From: Phyllobacterium sp. 21LDTY02-6
GTDB taxonomy: Bacteria > Pseudomonadota > Alphaproteobacteria > Rhizobiales > Rhizobiaceae
DNA: 64,000 nt
Assembly (NCBI RefSeq): GCF_023554255.2
Contig: NZ_JAMJWD020000001.1
Location: 836,755 to 900,754 of the forward strand
Direction: 5' to 3'
The notes beneath the pieces were generated by a model, which made no database searches, was not told where the DNA came from, and saw only the letters and a list, made by a program, of their open reading frames with translations. Both the position numbers and the translations under genes were made by a program. Below, in pieces: positions 33,093 to 43,815 of this stretch (positions are counted from its first letter, which is position 1; each line of letters starts with the position of its first letter).

Positions 33093-33887
33093 ATGCTGAT
33101 CGCTGATCGTTTTCTTGCATCCTTTACCGGAATGGGCCTGCTGCTTGGCGCCATGACGCTGCCTTGCCACGCCTTCGATACCAAGACCGAGATGAATGAG
33201 GACTCCAGTCCTTTCGCGCTCTTCAAATTCGGCTTCTCCGCCTACAAGAACGGCCACAAGGACGAGGCGGTCAAGGCCTTGCGCTTCGCCGCGGAGAAAG
33301 GGCACCAGGGCGCCAACTGGAAGCTTGCACGCATGTATGCGGAAGGCGACGGCGTCGAGGAAGACGATTACGAAGCCTACAAGATGTTCGAGCAGGTGAT
33401 CCAGGAAGGGGCCGACCAGGGCACCCAGAACGAGAGCTATGTATCGGACGCGCTGGTGGCGCTTGCCGGCTACATCAAGCGCGGCATCCCGAATTCGCCG
33501 GTGCGCTCCAATCCCATGGCTGCCCGCGACCTCTATATGCAGGCGGCGTCCAATTTCGGCGATCCGAATGCGCAGTTCGAGCTTGGCAGGATGCTGATGA
33601 AGGGCGAGGGCGGCCAGTCCAGCCCCAACCAGGCGGCGCGCTGGTTCCGTCTTTCGGCCCAGAAGGGCCATGCCGGGGCGCAGGCCATGCTTGGAAACCT
33701 GCTGTTCCAGGCCGGCAAGACCGTGCGCGGCCTCGCGATGATGACGGCGGCGCTCGAACATGCGCCCAAGCAGGATCGCACCTGGATCAGCGGCCTGCAG
33801 GAACAGGCATTCTCACTGGCCGACGAGGCCGACCGCCGCACCGCCATGGTGCTGGCGCAGGATATCGTCCGCACCGGCGACTTCTAA
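33093..33887 (+). CDS. exoR: Periplasmic Sel1-repeat regulator ExoR
   Basis: Starting at 33093 (33069 is an alternative), the protein has 264 aa with a signal peptide ending at about Ala27 (LPCHA). The mature part opens FDTKTEMNEDSSPFALFKFG and contains Sel1-type repeats (GFSAYKNGHKDEAVKALRFA; AEKGHQGANWKLARMYAEGD; DPNAQFELGRMLMKGEGG; GHAGAQAMLGNLLFQAGKT). The size, order and end (MTAALEHAPKQDRTW, then QEQAFSLADEADRR) match ExoR, which binds the ChvG/ExoS sensor in the periplasm and holds back succinoglycan and virulence-related genes. In acid it is degraded and the pathway turns on. Confidence 0.9.
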   Translation: MLIADRFLASFTGMGLLLGAMTLPCHAFDTKTEMNEDSSPFALFKFGFSAYKNGHKDEAVKALRFAAEKGHQGANWKLARMYAEGDGVEEDDYEAYKMFEQVIQEGADQGTQNESYVSDALVALAGYIKRGIPNSPVRSNPMAARDLYMQAASNFGDPNAQFELGRMLMKGEGGQSSPNQAARWFRLSAQKGHAGAQAMLGNLLFQAGKTVRGLAMMTAALEHAPKQDRTWISGLQEQAFSLADEADRRTAMVLAQDIVRTGDF

Positions 33888-33901
33888 GGCTCGACTTCGC
33901 C

Positions 33902-34681
33902 TCACGCCAGCGAGATGGCGACGGGCACGTGGTCGGACGGTTTCTCCCAGCCGCGCACATGTTTTTCGACAGAGGCCGAATCCAGCATGTTGGCGGCTTC
34001 GGGCGAAAGCATGAGATGATCGATGCGGATGCCGTTGTTCTTCTGCCATGCGCCGGCCTGATAATCCCAGAACGTATAGGTGCCGCCGGCATCGGTGACG
34101 CTGCGCAGCGCATCGGTGAAGCCGAGATTCTCCAGGCGGCGGAATGACTGGCGCGTCTCCGGCTGGAACAGCGCGTCGTTCACCCAGCTTTCCGGCGTCC
34201 TGGCGTCGATCGGCTCGGGAATGACATTATAGTCGCCCGCCAGCACCAGCGGCTCCTCCAGGGCCAGCCGCTCCTCGGCCCATTTCTCCAGCCGGGCCAT
34301 CCAGCGCAGCTTGTAGGGAAATTTCTCGGTGGTGATCGGATTGCCATTGGGCAGATAAAGCGAGACGACGCGCAGGACGCCCTTTTCGGTCGAGAACACC
34401 GCCTCGATGAAACGGGCATGCTCGTCGGTATCTTCGCCGGGCAGGCCGCGATTGACCTCCTCCGGCGTGGATTTCGACAGGATGGCGACGCCGTTGAAGC
34501 CCTTCTGGCCATGCGTCTCCACATGGTAGCCCAGTTCCTCGATCTCGGCGCGCGGAAAGCCCTCGTCGACCGACTTGATCTCCTGGAGGCAGACGATGTC
34601 GGGGTCCGATTCGCGCAGCCATGCCTTGAGCACGTCGATGCGCGCCTTCACGCCATTGATGTTCCAGGTGACTATCTTCAT
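33902..34681 (-). CDS. xthA: Exodeoxyribonuclease III (AP endonuclease)
   Basis: This 259-aa protein begins MKIVTWNINGVKARIDVL, the usual start of the XthA/ExoIII family. It has CLQEIKS with the catalytic Glu near residue 34, VLAGDYNVIPEPID near 150, and the C-terminal IRIDHLMLSPE and SDHVPV with the catalytic Asp-His. It removes 3' blocks and cuts abasic sites in base excision repair. It converges with exoR, with 14 bases between their stops. Confidence 0.95.
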   Translation of the reverse strand: MKIVTWNINGVKARIDVLKAWLRESDPDIVCLQEIKSVDEGFPRAEIEELGYHVETHGQKGFNGVAILSKSTPEEVNRGLPGEDTDEHARFIEAVFSTEKGVLRVVSLYLPNGNPITTEKFPYKLRWMARLEKWAEERLALEEPLVLAGDYNVIPEPIDARTPESWVNDALFQPETRQSFRRLENLGFTDALRSVTDAGGTYTFWDYQAGAWQKNNGIRIDHLMLSPEAANMLDSASVEKHVRGWEKPSDHVPVAISLA

Positions 34682-34798
34682 CGAGTCGGAGATCCCATTG
34701 TTCTGATGCGGAACGATACAAGCCCGACGGATGGCGGGTCAAGGAAGGACAGGCTTCCATCAACCGACCGAGTCACGGGCGCGGATGCAGGAGGGGGA

Positions 34799-35143
34799 TC
34801 AGATCGAGAAACTGGTTCCGCAGCCGCAGGAAGCAGTGGCGTTCGGATTGCGGATCTGGAACGACTGGCCCATCAGGTCATCGACGAAATCGATCTCCGA
34901 GCCGCCGATATAGGGCAGGGAGATGGAATCGATCAGCACCCTGGCGCCGAGTTTCTCGATGACGATATCATCGGCATCCTGCCCGTCCACCAGATCGTAC
35001 TTGTAGGAAAAGCCGGAGCATCCGCCGCCTTCGACCGAGATGCGCAGGGCGGTCTTGTCCGGTTCGGACTGCAGAATGGCAGAAATTCGCTTTGCCGCCG
35101 CGTCAGACACAGAAACATTTGCAACTTCGCTCATCGTCATCAT
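34799..35143 (-). CDS. erpA: A-type iron-sulfur carrier (ErpA/IscA-like)
   Basis: This 114-aa protein carries iron-sulfur clusters to target enzymes. The three conserved Cys of the A-type family are present: VEGGGCSGFSYKYD at about residues 38-51 and SCGCGTSFSI at the end. An ATG at 35134 may be the true start. It is read divergently from dgt. Among A-type proteins the SYKYD and GSEIDFVDDL segments are closest to ErpA. Confidence 0.9.
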   Translation of the reverse strand: MMTMSEVANVSVSDAAAKRISAILQSEPDKTALRISVEGGGCSGFSYKYDLVDGQDADDIVIEKLGARVLIDSISLPYIGGSEIDFVDDLMGQSFQIRNPNATASCGCGTSFSI

Positions 35144-35306
35144 CCCTGAAGTGCGCGGCCGCAGAGGCCATAATGATCCGCGCGCACCTTGCTAATCGTC
35201 ATACAGCATAGCTAAGAATTGGGAAACCGGAAGTCAACGGCCCCCCATTCACGATATCGAGGGTCCACGACAATCGGGTCCACGAATATTGGAAGGCAGC
35301 TTTCGT

Positions 35307-36509
35307 ATGTCCATAGAGGGTTTGGGGTTTGGCTACAGGGAAAGGGCGTCCTATGCCAGCGATCCGCGCTCGAGCCGGGGTCGCCTCGTCGTCGAGATCG
35401 AGAGCCCGACGCGGACGGTCTTCCAGCGCGACCGCGACAGGATCATCCACTCCACCGCCTTTCGCCGCCTCAAGCACAAGACGCAGGTGTTCATCGCCCA
35501 TGAGGACGATCATTTCCGCACCCGGCTGACCCATACGATAGAAGTGGCGCAGATCGCCCGGGCGCTGGCGCGCTCCATGTTCCTCGACGAGGATCTCGCG
35601 GAGGCGATCGCGCTCGTCCATGATTTCGGCCATACGCCCTTTGGCCATACGGGCGAGGATGCGCTCGATGCGAAGATGGCGGAATTCGGCGGCTTCGACC
35701 ACAATGCGCAATCGCTGCGGATCGTGACCAAGCTGGAGCGGCGCTATGCGGAATTTGACGGGCTCAACCTCTGCTGGGAGACGCTGGAAGGGCTGGTCAA
35801 GCATAATGGACCGCTGATCGGGCCGCATGCCGCCTCCCAGCCCGTGCCCCTGGCCGTGCTCGAATATAATCGCCGCAACGATCTGGAACTCGATCGCTTT
35901 GCCTCGCTCGAAGCCCAGTGCGCCGCCATCGCCGACGATATCGCCTATAATGCGCATGATATCGATGATGGGCTGCGTTCCGGGCTGCTTTCGCTCGACA
36001 GGCTGGCGGATGTCGCCATCATCGGCGATATACTGCGCAGCGTCCGCGAAAAATACCCCGCGCTCGACGATACGCGCACGACGCACGAGATCGTCCGCCG
36101 CCAGATCACCCTGATGGTAGAGGACGTTATCCGCCAGTCGCAGGCCAATATCGCGGCGCTGAAGCCGCAGACCATCCGCGACGTGCATGAGGCGGGGCGC
36201 AAGATCGTGGATTTCTCGCCGGAAATGCGGGAGGCGGAAAAGGCCTTGAAGAAATATCTCTACGCCAATCTCTATTTCCACGAGAGCGTGGTGCGGGTGC
36301 GCAAATCCGCCGAGCGCATTGTCGCCGAACTCTTCGACGCCTATTTTGCCGATGTCGGCAACATGCCCGAGGGCTGGCGCGAGGGGCGGGAAGGCGCCAG
36401 TGAGGCGCAGCGCGCACGGCATGTCGCCGACTTTCTGGCCGGCATGACCGACACCTATGCGGTGCGGGAGTATCGGAGGCTGTTTGACCGTACGCCCGAA
36501 TTGGCTTAA
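35307..36509 (+). CDS. dgt: dGTP triphosphohydrolase-like protein
   Basis: The ATG at 35307 has GGAAGG 10 bases upstream and gives 400 aa. It is an HD-domain protein: [16 protein letters not shown] with the first His, and [17 protein letters not shown] with the HD pair, then NAQSLRI. These proteins hydrolyse dNTPs to nucleosides and triphosphate. The length and motif order match the Dgt-like type 2 family found in alphaproteobacteria, in front of argS. Exact nucleotide preference is not certain. Confidence 0.92.
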   Translation: MSIEGLGFGYRERASYASDPRSSRGRLVVEIESPTRTVFQRDRDRIIHSTAFRRLKHKTQVFIAHEDDHFRTRLTHTIEVAQIARALARSMFLDEDLAEAIALVHDFGHTPFGHTGEDALDAKMAEFGGFDHNAQSLRIVTKLERRYAEFDGLNLCWETLEGLVKHNGPLIGPHAASQPVPLAVLEYNRRNDLELDRFASLEAQCAAIADDIAYNAHDIDDGLRSGLLSLDRLADVAIIGDILRSVREKYPALDDTRTTHEIVRRQITLMVEDVIRQSQANIAALKPQTIRDVHEAGRKIVDFSPEMREAEKALKKYLYANLYFHESVVRVRKSAERIVAELFDAYFADVGNMPEGWREGREGASEAQRARHVADFLAGMTDTYAVREYRRLFDRTPELA

Positions 36510-36573
36510 GCGTTCGCCCAGCTATGGACCGGGTCGCCGGTCCTTCTGATAACAATCAAAGAGTACAATCGTC

Positions 36574-38331
36574 ATGAATATCTTCGCTGACTTCGATGCG
36601 CGGATTAAGAACGCCCTGCAAGCCCTTGATTTGAAAAACTCGGAAGGTGTTGCGGTTGATCTCTCTCGCGTTGGTGTCGAGCCGCCGCGCGATGCGAGCC
36701 ATGGCGATATCGCGACGAATGCCGCGATGGTGCTCTCGAAGGCAGTCGGCCAGAATCCGCGCGAACTCGCGGCGAGAATCGGCGAAGCACTGAAAAACGA
36801 TCCGGATATCGGCGCCATCGAAGTGGCGGGTCCGGGCTTCATCAACCTTCGGCTGAAGGACAATTACTGGCAGCGGCAGTTGACGACGATGCTGACGGCG
36901 GGTCTCGACTACGGCCGCTCGCAGCTCGGCTACGGCCACCGGGTCAATGTCGAATATGTATCGGCCAATCCGACCGGGCCGATGCATGTCGGCCATTGCC
37001 GTGGCGCGGTCGTCGGCGATGCGCTGGCGAACCTGCTTTCCTTTGCGGGCTACGACGTCTGCAAGGAATATTACATCAACGATGCCGGCGCCCAGATCGA
37101 CGTGCTGGCGCGGTCCGTCATGCTGCGCTACCGGGAAGCGCTCGGCGAACAGATCGGCGAGATCCCTTCGGGGCTCTATCCGGGCGACTATCTGGTGCCG
37201 GTGGGACAGGAACTCGCGACCGAGTTCGGCACCAGGCTGCTGGCAATGCCGGACGAGGAGGCCCTTGCCATCGTCAAGGACAGGACCGTCGATGCGATGA
37301 TGGCGATGATCCGCGACGATCTCGCTTCGCTCAACGTCCACCATGACGTGTTCTTCTCCGAGCGGGCGCTGCACGCCAACAATGCGAAGCTGATACGGTC
37401 GGCCATCAACGACCTCACGTTGAAGGGGCATGTCTACAAGGGCAAGCTGCCGCCGCCCAAGGGGCAATTGCCGGACGATTGGGAAGACCGGGAGCAGACC
37501 CTGTTCCGGTCCACGGATGTCGGCGACGATATCGATCGGCCGCTGGTCAAGTCGGACGGGCAGTTCACCTATTTCGCCGCCGACGTCGCCTATTTCAAGG
37601 ACAAGTACGACCGGCATTTCGACGAGATGATCTATGTGCTCGGCGCCGACCATGGCGGCTACGTGAAGCGGCTGGAATCGCTGGCGCGGGCCGTTTCGGG
37701 CGGTACCGCGAAGCTGACGGTGCTGCTCTGCCAGTTGGTGAAGCTCTTCCGGGATGGCGAGCCCGTGCGGATGTCGAAGCGGTCGGGCGAGTTCGTCACG
37801 CTGCGCGACGTCGTCGAGGAAGTCGGCCGGGATGCGGTGCGGTTCATGATGCTTTACCGGAAGAACGACGCGCCGCTCGATTTCGACTTCGCCAAGGTCA
37901 CGGAACATTCGAAGGACAATCCGGTCTTCTACGTGCAATACGCCTCGGCGCGTTGCCACTCGGTGTTCCGGCAGGCGGTCGAGCAACTGGGCATCGGCGA
38001 AATCGACCTGGCGGCGAGTTCCAGGCACTTCGGCCTGCTGACGGAAGAGAGCGAAATCGCCTTGATCCGCAAGCTGGCGGAGTATCCCCGGCTGGTCGAA
38101 ACGGCGGCTCAACATCAGGAGCCGCACCGGGTCGCATTCTACCTCTACGACCTCGCCAGCGCCTTCCATGCGCAGTGGAACAAGGGTACCGAAAATCCGG
38201 ACTTACGTTTTATTAAGGTTAACGATCCAGACTTGTCCCAAGCCAGGCTAGGGCTGGTTCAGGTTGTTTCGAAGGTTTTGGCGTCCGGTCTTGCTATCAT
38301 AGGTGCGGACGCCCCGACCGAAATGCGCTGA
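36574..38331 (+). CDS. argS: Arginyl-tRNA synthetase
   Basis: This 585-aa class I synthetase charges tRNA-Arg. It has the N-terminal Add1-type domain, the HIGH box as [14 protein letters not shown] at about residue 133, and the KMSKS equivalent as [15 protein letters not shown] at about 400. The C-terminal DALR helices end the protein. It lies 64 bases after dgt. Confidence 0.97.
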   Translation: MNIFADFDARIKNALQALDLKNSEGVAVDLSRVGVEPPRDASHGDIATNAAMVLSKAVGQNPRELAARIGEALKNDPDIGAIEVAGPGFINLRLKDNYWQRQLTTMLTAGLDYGRSQLGYGHRVNVEYVSANPTGPMHVGHCRGAVVGDALANLLSFAGYDVCKEYYINDAGAQIDVLARSVMLRYREALGEQIGEIPSGLYPGDYLVPVGQELATEFGTRLLAMPDEEALAIVKDRTVDAMMAMIRDDLASLNVHHDVFFSERALHANNAKLIRSAINDLTLKGHVYKGKLPPPKGQLPDDWEDREQTLFRSTDVGDDIDRPLVKSDGQFTYFAADVAYFKDKYDRHFDEMIYVLGADHGGYVKRLESLARAVSGGTAKLTVLLCQLVKLFRDGEPVRMSKRSGEFVTLRDVVEEVGRDAVRFMMLYRKNDAPLDFDFAKVTEHSKDNPVFYVQYASARCHSVFRQAVEQLGIGEIDLAASSRHFGLLTEESEIALIRKLAEYPRLVETAAQHQEPHRVAFYLYDLASAFHAQWNKGTENPDLRFIKVNDPDLSQARLGLVQVVSKVLASGLAIIGADAPTEMR

Positions 38332-38430
38332 AAGCGTTGAAAACCCTGTCAACTTTTGCCCACATTGCGCTGGTATGGCCAATGCGCGACGTCTTCGGGC
38401 GTCCACAGTTGAGAGTACAGGATAAACGCC

Positions 38431-40911
38431 ATGGCGGACAACTACCTTCAGCGTTCTCACCGGCAGGATGATTCGCAACACGGGAATGACGATCCTTTGA
38501 TGGAGCTTTCCCGGATCATGATCGACCCGGCCGGAACGAGTGATGATCTCGCTCTGGATCTGGAGCGGGAATTGATGGGAGGGCTGGACGACGAAGCCCC
38601 TGCCGCTGCGGCACCCACCCATGCGGTCAGCAGTCTCCAGCAATCGCTGCAGCGGGAGTTCTCTCCCGTTCAGGCCACGCCGCCGGTTACGGCCTATGCC
38701 GAGCCTGACTATGCCGACTACGAACCCGAAGACACATTCCCGGACGCCGAGGCAGGCGAGGGGCCAGAAGCCTCCGCACAGCAGGCGGGAGCCTCCGGCG
38801 AGCCGTCGCTCAGCCTGGAAGACGAGCTGGAAAACCTTCTGGCCGGCGCAGCGCCTCAGGTCGAGCCGACGCCGCAACCGGAAGTCACACGCAGCGCCAA
38901 CGCATCCTGGGGTTACGGCTCCCGGTCGAATGTGGCGGGCCGGCCCGAACCGGCGCCGATCATTGCCCGTTCGGCCAGCCAGCAGCCCGTACAGCCTGCT
39001 GCCGCCGAGGCGCCCGTCGCCTACCAGCCGCCTCCCGCACAGCTTGCCTATTCGGAGCAGCCGGCAGAGGAGAAGCATCAGTCCACGGCCTATGCCGCTC
39101 CGTCCGCGGAGCCGGCGGAAGTCGATGCGTTCGACGCCGACGAACTTGCCGCTGCTTTCGATAATTTCGATTTCTCCGAACAGGAGACGATCGCCGAGGC
39201 CCCGGCTCCCGAGCGGCAGATGCCGGAACCATTGCAGGTTCCCGTCGCGACGCCTGTTTCGAGCGCGCCCAGCGTTCCGGAAGTGCAGGCGCTCAATCAA
39301 TATGCCGATGAGCTCGATCGCGCCGTAGCCGCAGAACCCGTGCGCTCGGCGCCCGTGGTCGAGACGGTGCCGGTCACCGAAAGCCGCGTCGACTACACCG
39401 AAGCGCTGGACCTGCCCAAGGTCGAGTACGAGGAGGATACGCCGGTCCATTATGCGGTGGACGATATTGCGAGCGAATTCACCGAAGTGTTCGGAACCCT
39501 GGAGCCCGAGCCGGCACCTGCGCCTGCGCCAGCACCAGCAGCGCCGATAGAGGCTGCCGCGCCGGCCGAGAAGCCGAAAGACGATTATTCGGAGATATTC
39601 TCCGATGTGTTCAGCTACAATTCCGGGCAGAACCAGTCCAGTGCCACTGCCTATGCGGCGGCGGGCGCGGCGGCTGCCGGCATGGCCGCAGCGGCGAGCC
39701 AGGGCGCTCGCGCCACCTATCAGCACGGCCCCGAACACGATGCCGATTTCGGCTATGATCCGCGCCATGACGGCGTCGACATGGCGGCGGTGCCGCCAAG
39801 TGCCGCGACAAGGAAGACCGGCCGCAGCCCGCTTTTCGTGCCGGGTGTTGCCGCCGCCGTCATCCTCGTCGCCGTCGGCGGTGCGGTCGCCTATAAATGG
39901 GTGGGTTCCGGCAGCGGCGAACCGGTGGTGATCATGGCCGATACTGCGCCGACCAAGGTCAAGCCTGAAACGAACAATGCGCCTGTCGTGCCGAACCAGG
40001 ACAAGGCGGTTTACGACAGGGGTGCGACGGCGACGCCCGAAGCGCCCAAGCAGGAACAGCTGGTGACCAGCAGCGAAGAGCCGGTCGATCTTGCCGCCGC
40101 CGATGACGATGCCGGCGTGCCGATCATGGAAAAGGCCGATGCGCGCATCGATCCGATCCAGCAGGACGCCGCGGAAAACCAGCCGGCCGAGCGCAACAGC
40201 GCCATTGCGCCGCGCAAGGTGCAGACCATGGTCGTTCGCCCGGATGGCACGATGGTGGCTTCGATCAACGATGACGCCGCCCCGGCCAATGCCGGCCCGG
40301 CAGCGGCACCGGCGGAGCGCCCGGCAGCGGTCGCAAGTTCGCCGGTCCAGGCCGAGAACGATGATGATGCGATCGGCGCACTGGTGGATTCAGTCCCGTC
40401 CGATGCGACGCCGGCAGCACCCGAGGCCGCAGCGCCGGCGGCACCGGCACCGGCAGCCACAGCACCCGCCGCACCGCGGGCCACCGCCGCCGCCGCACCG
40501 AAGCCTGTCCAGACCAGGAAGGTCACGCCGGAAACGACTGCGGCGGTAGCGCCGACCAACGTGCCGCTCGGTGATCGTCCGGCCGAACAGCCGCTCGACA
40601 TCGTCGATCGGGTACCGCCGAAAGCCGCCGCCGCGGGCCAGCAGGTCGCATCGGTAGCGCCGGCCGCCGGAAGCTACGTTATCCAGATTGCTTCCCAGCC
40701 GACGGTCGAGGGTGCGCAGAAGTCCTACGCGTCGCTGTCGCAGAAGTTCGCAGGCGTGATCGGCGGACGCGGCGTCGATATCCGCCAGGCGGAAATCGCA
40801 GGAAAGGGCACCTATTACCGGGTTCGCATTCCTGCCGGCTCCAAGTCCGACGCGATCAACCTCTGCTCGAAATACAAGTCTGCGGGCGGCAACTGCTTCG
40901 TCACCCGGTAG
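38431..40911 (+). CDS. Large SPOR-domain membrane protein
   Basis: This 826-aa protein has a long, acidic, Pro/Ala-rich cytoplasmic part (residues 1-467), one transmembrane helix (about 468-490) and a second disordered Pro/Ala-rich region. A C-terminal SPOR domain (about 747-826: SYVIQIASQPTVEGAQKSYA to CSKYKSAGGNCFVTR) completes it. SPOR domains bind denuded peptidoglycan at division sites. The place between argS and nagZ is usual for this protein in rhizobia. It probably works in cell-wall remodelling at division or at the growing pole. A terminator follows. Confidence 0.88.
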   Translation: MADNYLQRSHRQDDSQHGNDDPLMELSRIMIDPAGTSDDLALDLERELMGGLDDEAPAAAAPTHAVSSLQQSLQREFSPVQATPPVTAYAEPDYADYEPEDTFPDAEAGEGPEASAQQAGASGEPSLSLEDELENLLAGAAPQVEPTPQPEVTRSANASWGYGSRSNVAGRPEPAPIIARSASQQPVQPAAAEAPVAYQPPPAQLAYSEQPAEEKHQSTAYAAPSAEPAEVDAFDADELAAAFDNFDFSEQETIAEAPAPERQMPEPLQVPVATPVSSAPSVPEVQALNQYADELDRAVAAEPVRSAPVVETVPVTESRVDYTEALDLPKVEYEEDTPVHYAVDDIASEFTEVFGTLEPEPAPAPAPAPAAPIEAAAPAEKPKDDYSEIFSDVFSYNSGQNQSSATAYAAAGAAAAGMAAAASQGARATYQHGPEHDADFGYDPRHDGVDMAAVPPSAATRKTGRSPLFVPGVAAAVILVAVGGAVAYKWVGSGSGEPVVIMADTAPTKVKPETNNAPVVPNQDKAVYDRGATATPEAPKQEQLVTSSEEPVDLAAADDDAGVPIMEKADARIDPIQQDAAENQPAERNSAIAPRKVQTMVVRPDGTMVASINDDAAPANAGPAAAPAERPAAVASSPVQAENDDDAIGALVDSVPSDATPAAPEAAAPAAPAPAATAPAAPRATAAAAPKPVQTRKVTPETTAAVAPTNVPLGDRPAEQPLDIVDRVPPKAAAAGQQVASVAPAAGSYVIQIASQPTVEGAQKSYASLSQKFAGVIGGRGVDIRQAEIAGKGTYYRVRIPAGSKSDAINLCSKYKSAGGNCFVTR

Positions 40912-40932
40912 ACCGGCACAAATCTTGACGGG

Positions 40933-40958
40933 AGCCCCGCATCGCGCGGGGCTTTCGT
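40933..40958 (+). terminator. Rho-independent terminator after the SPOR gene
   Basis: AGCCCCGC pairs with GCGGGGCT over five bases and is followed by TTCGTCGTTT. The T-run is broken, so it may be partial. Confidence 0.7.
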
Positions 40959-41040
40959 CGTTTCGGGCGCCCGCCTGGCTGCCGCGGGCGTCATGGCGAA
41001 ATCGCTTCAACAATTGGCTTCAGCCCGATAGAATCGGATC

Positions 41041-42060
41041 ATGAGCGAATCAAAAGCATGGATTGCCGGCACGTCCGGAACAAAACTCACCCCGGACGAG
41101 ATCGCGTTCTTTGCGGACGAGCGGCCCTGGGGCTTCATCCTTTTCGCGCGCAATGTCAGCGAGCGGGCGCAGATCGAGGACCTTTGCGGGCATCTGCGCC
41201 ATGTGGTGCGCCGGGACGATGCGCCGATCCTGATCGACCAGGAGGGAGGCCGCGTCCAGCGGCTGCGTCCTCCGCTGGCTCCCGACTATCCCGCCGGCGC
41301 GGCGCTTGGCGCGCTCTACCGTTCGGACGAGGAGCTTGGCCTGCGCGCTGCCTGGCTGCTGTCGCGCCTGCATGCCTTCGACCTGTTGAAGCTCGGCATC
41401 GATGTCGATTGCCTGCCCGTGCTCGACGTGCCGGTGGAAGGCGCCAATGACGTGATCGGCGCGCGCGCCTATGCCAAGGAGCCCGCCATCGTCGCCGCCA
41501 TGGGCGCCGCGGCGGCGGAGGGGCTGCTTGCGGGCGGCATGCTGCCGATCATGAAGCACATTCCGGGCCATGGCAGGGCCTTTGCCGACACGCATCACGA
41601 GCTTCCGACTGTGACGACGCCATTCGACGATCTGGCCGAGCATGATTTCGCCCCGTTCAAGGCGCTGGCGCATCTGCCGATGGCGATGAGCGCCCATGTC
41701 ATCTTTTCCGCCATCGATCCGCAGCTTCCGGCGACCACGTCGGGCAAGGTGGTCGAGGAGGTCATTCGCGGCCATATCGGTTTCGAGGGGCTTTTGATGA
41801 GCGATGATGTCTCGATGAACGCACTTTCTGGGGATTATGTCGATCGCAGCAAGGCAATCTATGCTGCGGGGCTGGACATGGTGCTTCATTGCCATGGCAT
41901 CATGGACCAGATGCGGGCGGTAGCCTCCGTTGCGCCCGACCTGCAGGGCAGGACGCAGGAGCGGGCAAGGCAGGCGCTGGCCTGTCGCCGGAAGCCGGAT
42001 GCTTGCATCGAAGAGGAATTGCGCGAAGAGTTCGGGCAGATGTTTGAGGCCGTGGCATAG
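41041..42060 (+). CDS. nagZ: Beta-N-acetylhexosaminidase (peptidoglycan recycling)
   Basis: This 339-aa GH3 enzyme removes N-acetylglucosamine from anhydromuropeptides in the cytoplasm. It has LIDQEGGRVQRLR near residue 62, KHIPGHGRAFADTHHELPTV near 172 with the catalytic His-Asp pair, and LLMSDDVSMNALSG near 250 with the nucleophile Asp. No signal peptide is present, as expected. It lies ahead of scpA. Confidence 0.95.
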   Translation: MSESKAWIAGTSGTKLTPDEIAFFADERPWGFILFARNVSERAQIEDLCGHLRHVVRRDDAPILIDQEGGRVQRLRPPLAPDYPAGAALGALYRSDEELGLRAAWLLSRLHAFDLLKLGIDVDCLPVLDVPVEGANDVIGARAYAKEPAIVAAMGAAAAEGLLAGGMLPIMKHIPGHGRAFADTHHELPTVTTPFDDLAEHDFAPFKALAHLPMAMSAHVIFSAIDPQLPATTSGKVVEEVIRGHIGFEGLLMSDDVSMNALSGDYVDRSKAIYAAGLDMVLHCHGIMDQMRAVASVAPDLQGRTQERARQALACRRKPDACIEEELREEFGQMFEAVA

Positions 42061-42071
42061 AGCGAGAGAAT

Positions 42072-42926
42072 TTGACAGCGGAACAGACAGGGACGACGGC
42101 AAACAAAACGGCGCGGATGGACGCGCCGATGGATGCGCTATGGGACAACGCCACCGATCGCGGTCTCAGCGAGCCGACCTTCGTCATCGACGTCAACGGC
42201 TTCGAAGGCCCGCTGGACCTGCTCCTGCATCTGGCGCGCAACCAGAAGGTCGATCTCGCCCGGATTTCCGTCGTCGCGCTGGTCGATCAATATCTGCAGT
42301 TCATCCGCCAGGCGCAGGCGCTGCGTCTCGAACTTGCGGCCGATTATCTCGTCATGGCCGCCTGGCTTACCTACCTCAAGTCCAAGCTGCTCATCCCCAA
42401 GGCTCCCGGCGATGCCGGCGAAAGCGGCGAGGAACTGGCGGCGACGCTGCAATTCAGGCTCAAGCGCCTGGAGGCCATGCGCGATGCGGCCATGAAGCTG
42501 ATCAACCGCAACCGACTCGGGCGCGACGTTTTCGCCCGCGGCATGCCGGAAGCGGTCATCGTCGAGCAGACCAATAGCTATTCCGCCACGCTCTACGAAC
42601 TGCTGACCGCCTATGCGTCGCAACGCCAGAAGCGCGCCGTATCGCAGGTGCAGATCGCGCGCCGCAGCGTGTGGTCGCTCAAGGATGCGCGGACCATTCT
42701 CATGCGGCTCGTCGGCGAGTTGAAGGACTGGACGGCGCTCGACCAGTATCTGATCCAGTTCATCGTTTCGCCGGCCGAGCGCAGGACCGCCATTGCCAGT
42801 TCCTTCGCCGCCAGCCTCGAAATGGTGCGCGAGGGGCATCTGGAGATAAGGCAGACCGGCGCTTTCGAGCCACTTTACCTGCGCAACCCTCCGGAAGTGC
42901 GCGTCAAGGATGCGGTGAATGGCTGA
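42072..42926 (+). CDS. scpA: Segregation and condensation protein A
   Basis: This 284-aa protein is the kleisin of the SMC complex, which compacts and separates chromosomes. The N-terminal SMC-binding part is clear: FEGPLDLLLHLARNQKVDLARISV near residue 43 and ALRLELAADYLVMAAWLTYLKS. The C-terminal winged helix has IVSPAERRTAIASSFAASLEMV. The start is a TTG at 42072; an ATG at 42117 is possible. It overlaps scpB by eight bases. Confidence 0.93.
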   Translation: MTAEQTGTTANKTARMDAPMDALWDNATDRGLSEPTFVIDVNGFEGPLDLLLHLARNQKVDLARISVVALVDQYLQFIRQAQALRLELAADYLVMAAWLTYLKSKLLIPKAPGDAGESGEELAATLQFRLKRLEAMRDAAMKLINRNRLGRDVFARGMPEAVIVEQTNSYSATLYELLTAYASQRQKRAVSQVQIARRSVWSLKDARTILMRLVGELKDWTALDQYLIQFIVSPAERRTAIASSFAASLEMVREGHLEIRQTGAFEPLYLRNPPEVRVKDAVNG

Positions 42927-43632
42927 GATGGACGAAAACAGCGTCGACGAGCAGGACCAGGAGGACTGGAACTCCCGCGTGCCCGTTTCCGAAGCCCTGC
43001 GCATGGCGGAGGCAGTCCTTTTCGCCTCGGTCGAACCCGTTTCCGAGAAGGCACTGAAGGAACGGCTGCCAAGTGGCGCCGATATTCCGGCCATTCTCGG
43101 CGAATTGCAGGAAATCTACTCCAAGCGCGGCATCAATCTGCGCCAGATCGGCGGTTCCTGGGCGTTTCGCACGGCTGCCGATCTCGCCTTCCTGATGAAC
43201 CGCGAGGCAGTGCAGCTGAAGAAGCTTTCGCGCGCTGCCTTGGAAGTCCTTGCCGTCATCGCCTATCACCAGCCGGTCACGCGCGCCGAGCTCGAGGAAA
43301 TCCGCGGCGTCGAGACTTCCAAGGGCACGCTCGACGTGCTGATGGAAACGGGCTGGATCAAGTTTCGCGGCCGGCGCCGCACGCCCGGGCGGCCGATCAC
43401 CTATGGGACGACCATCGCGTTCCTGGACCATTTCGGCCTGCAGGAGGTGCGCGATCTGCCCGGAATCGACGAATTGCGCGGTGCGGGCCTGCTTTCGGCG
43501 CGCATGCCGACCAATTTCGCCATACCGGTTCCGGCCAATGACCCCGACGAACTGACCGAGGACGAGGACCCGCTGACGGATATCGACCTTGCCGAGCTCG
43601 GCCTGCTGACGCCTCTCGATGACGGCGATTAG
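42919..43632 (+). CDS. scpB: Segregation and condensation protein B
   Basis: This 237-aa partner of ScpA has two winged-helix regions: ALRMAEAVLFASVEPVSEKAL at about 20-40 and LSRAALEVLAVIAYHQPVTRAELEEIRGV at about 105-133. A GRPITYGTT segment follows. It dimerises and binds the middle of ScpA. It begins before the scpA stop, so the two are coupled. Confidence 0.94.
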   Translation: MAEMDENSVDEQDQEDWNSRVPVSEALRMAEAVLFASVEPVSEKALKERLPSGADIPAILGELQEIYSKRGINLRQIGGSWAFRTAADLAFLMNREAVQLKKLSRAALEVLAVIAYHQPVTRAELEEIRGVETSKGTLDVLMETGWIKFRGRRRTPGRPITYGTTIAFLDHFGLQEVRDLPGIDELRGAGLLSARMPTNFAIPVPANDPDELTEDEDPLTDIDLAELGLLTPLDDGD

Positions 43633-43815
43633 CGGCGCGATCTCCCCGGCAATCAGTTCGCCACATTCTCCGGCGAATATATTTTGACGCGCGCTTTTCG
43701 ATTGCCACTTGCGCTGAGAACGCGTGAATGTGAAACAACAAGTGCGACTTGTGTTTGAAACGCACGAGCAAAAAGCTTAAATCAGCTCAATCGATTGGGT
43801 GAATGCGAGGAAAAA

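Noticed and set aside
32880-33761. Long minus-strand frame opposite exoR
   Set aside because: Its codon pattern is the shadow of the plus-strand exoR gene, and it has no recognisable protein.
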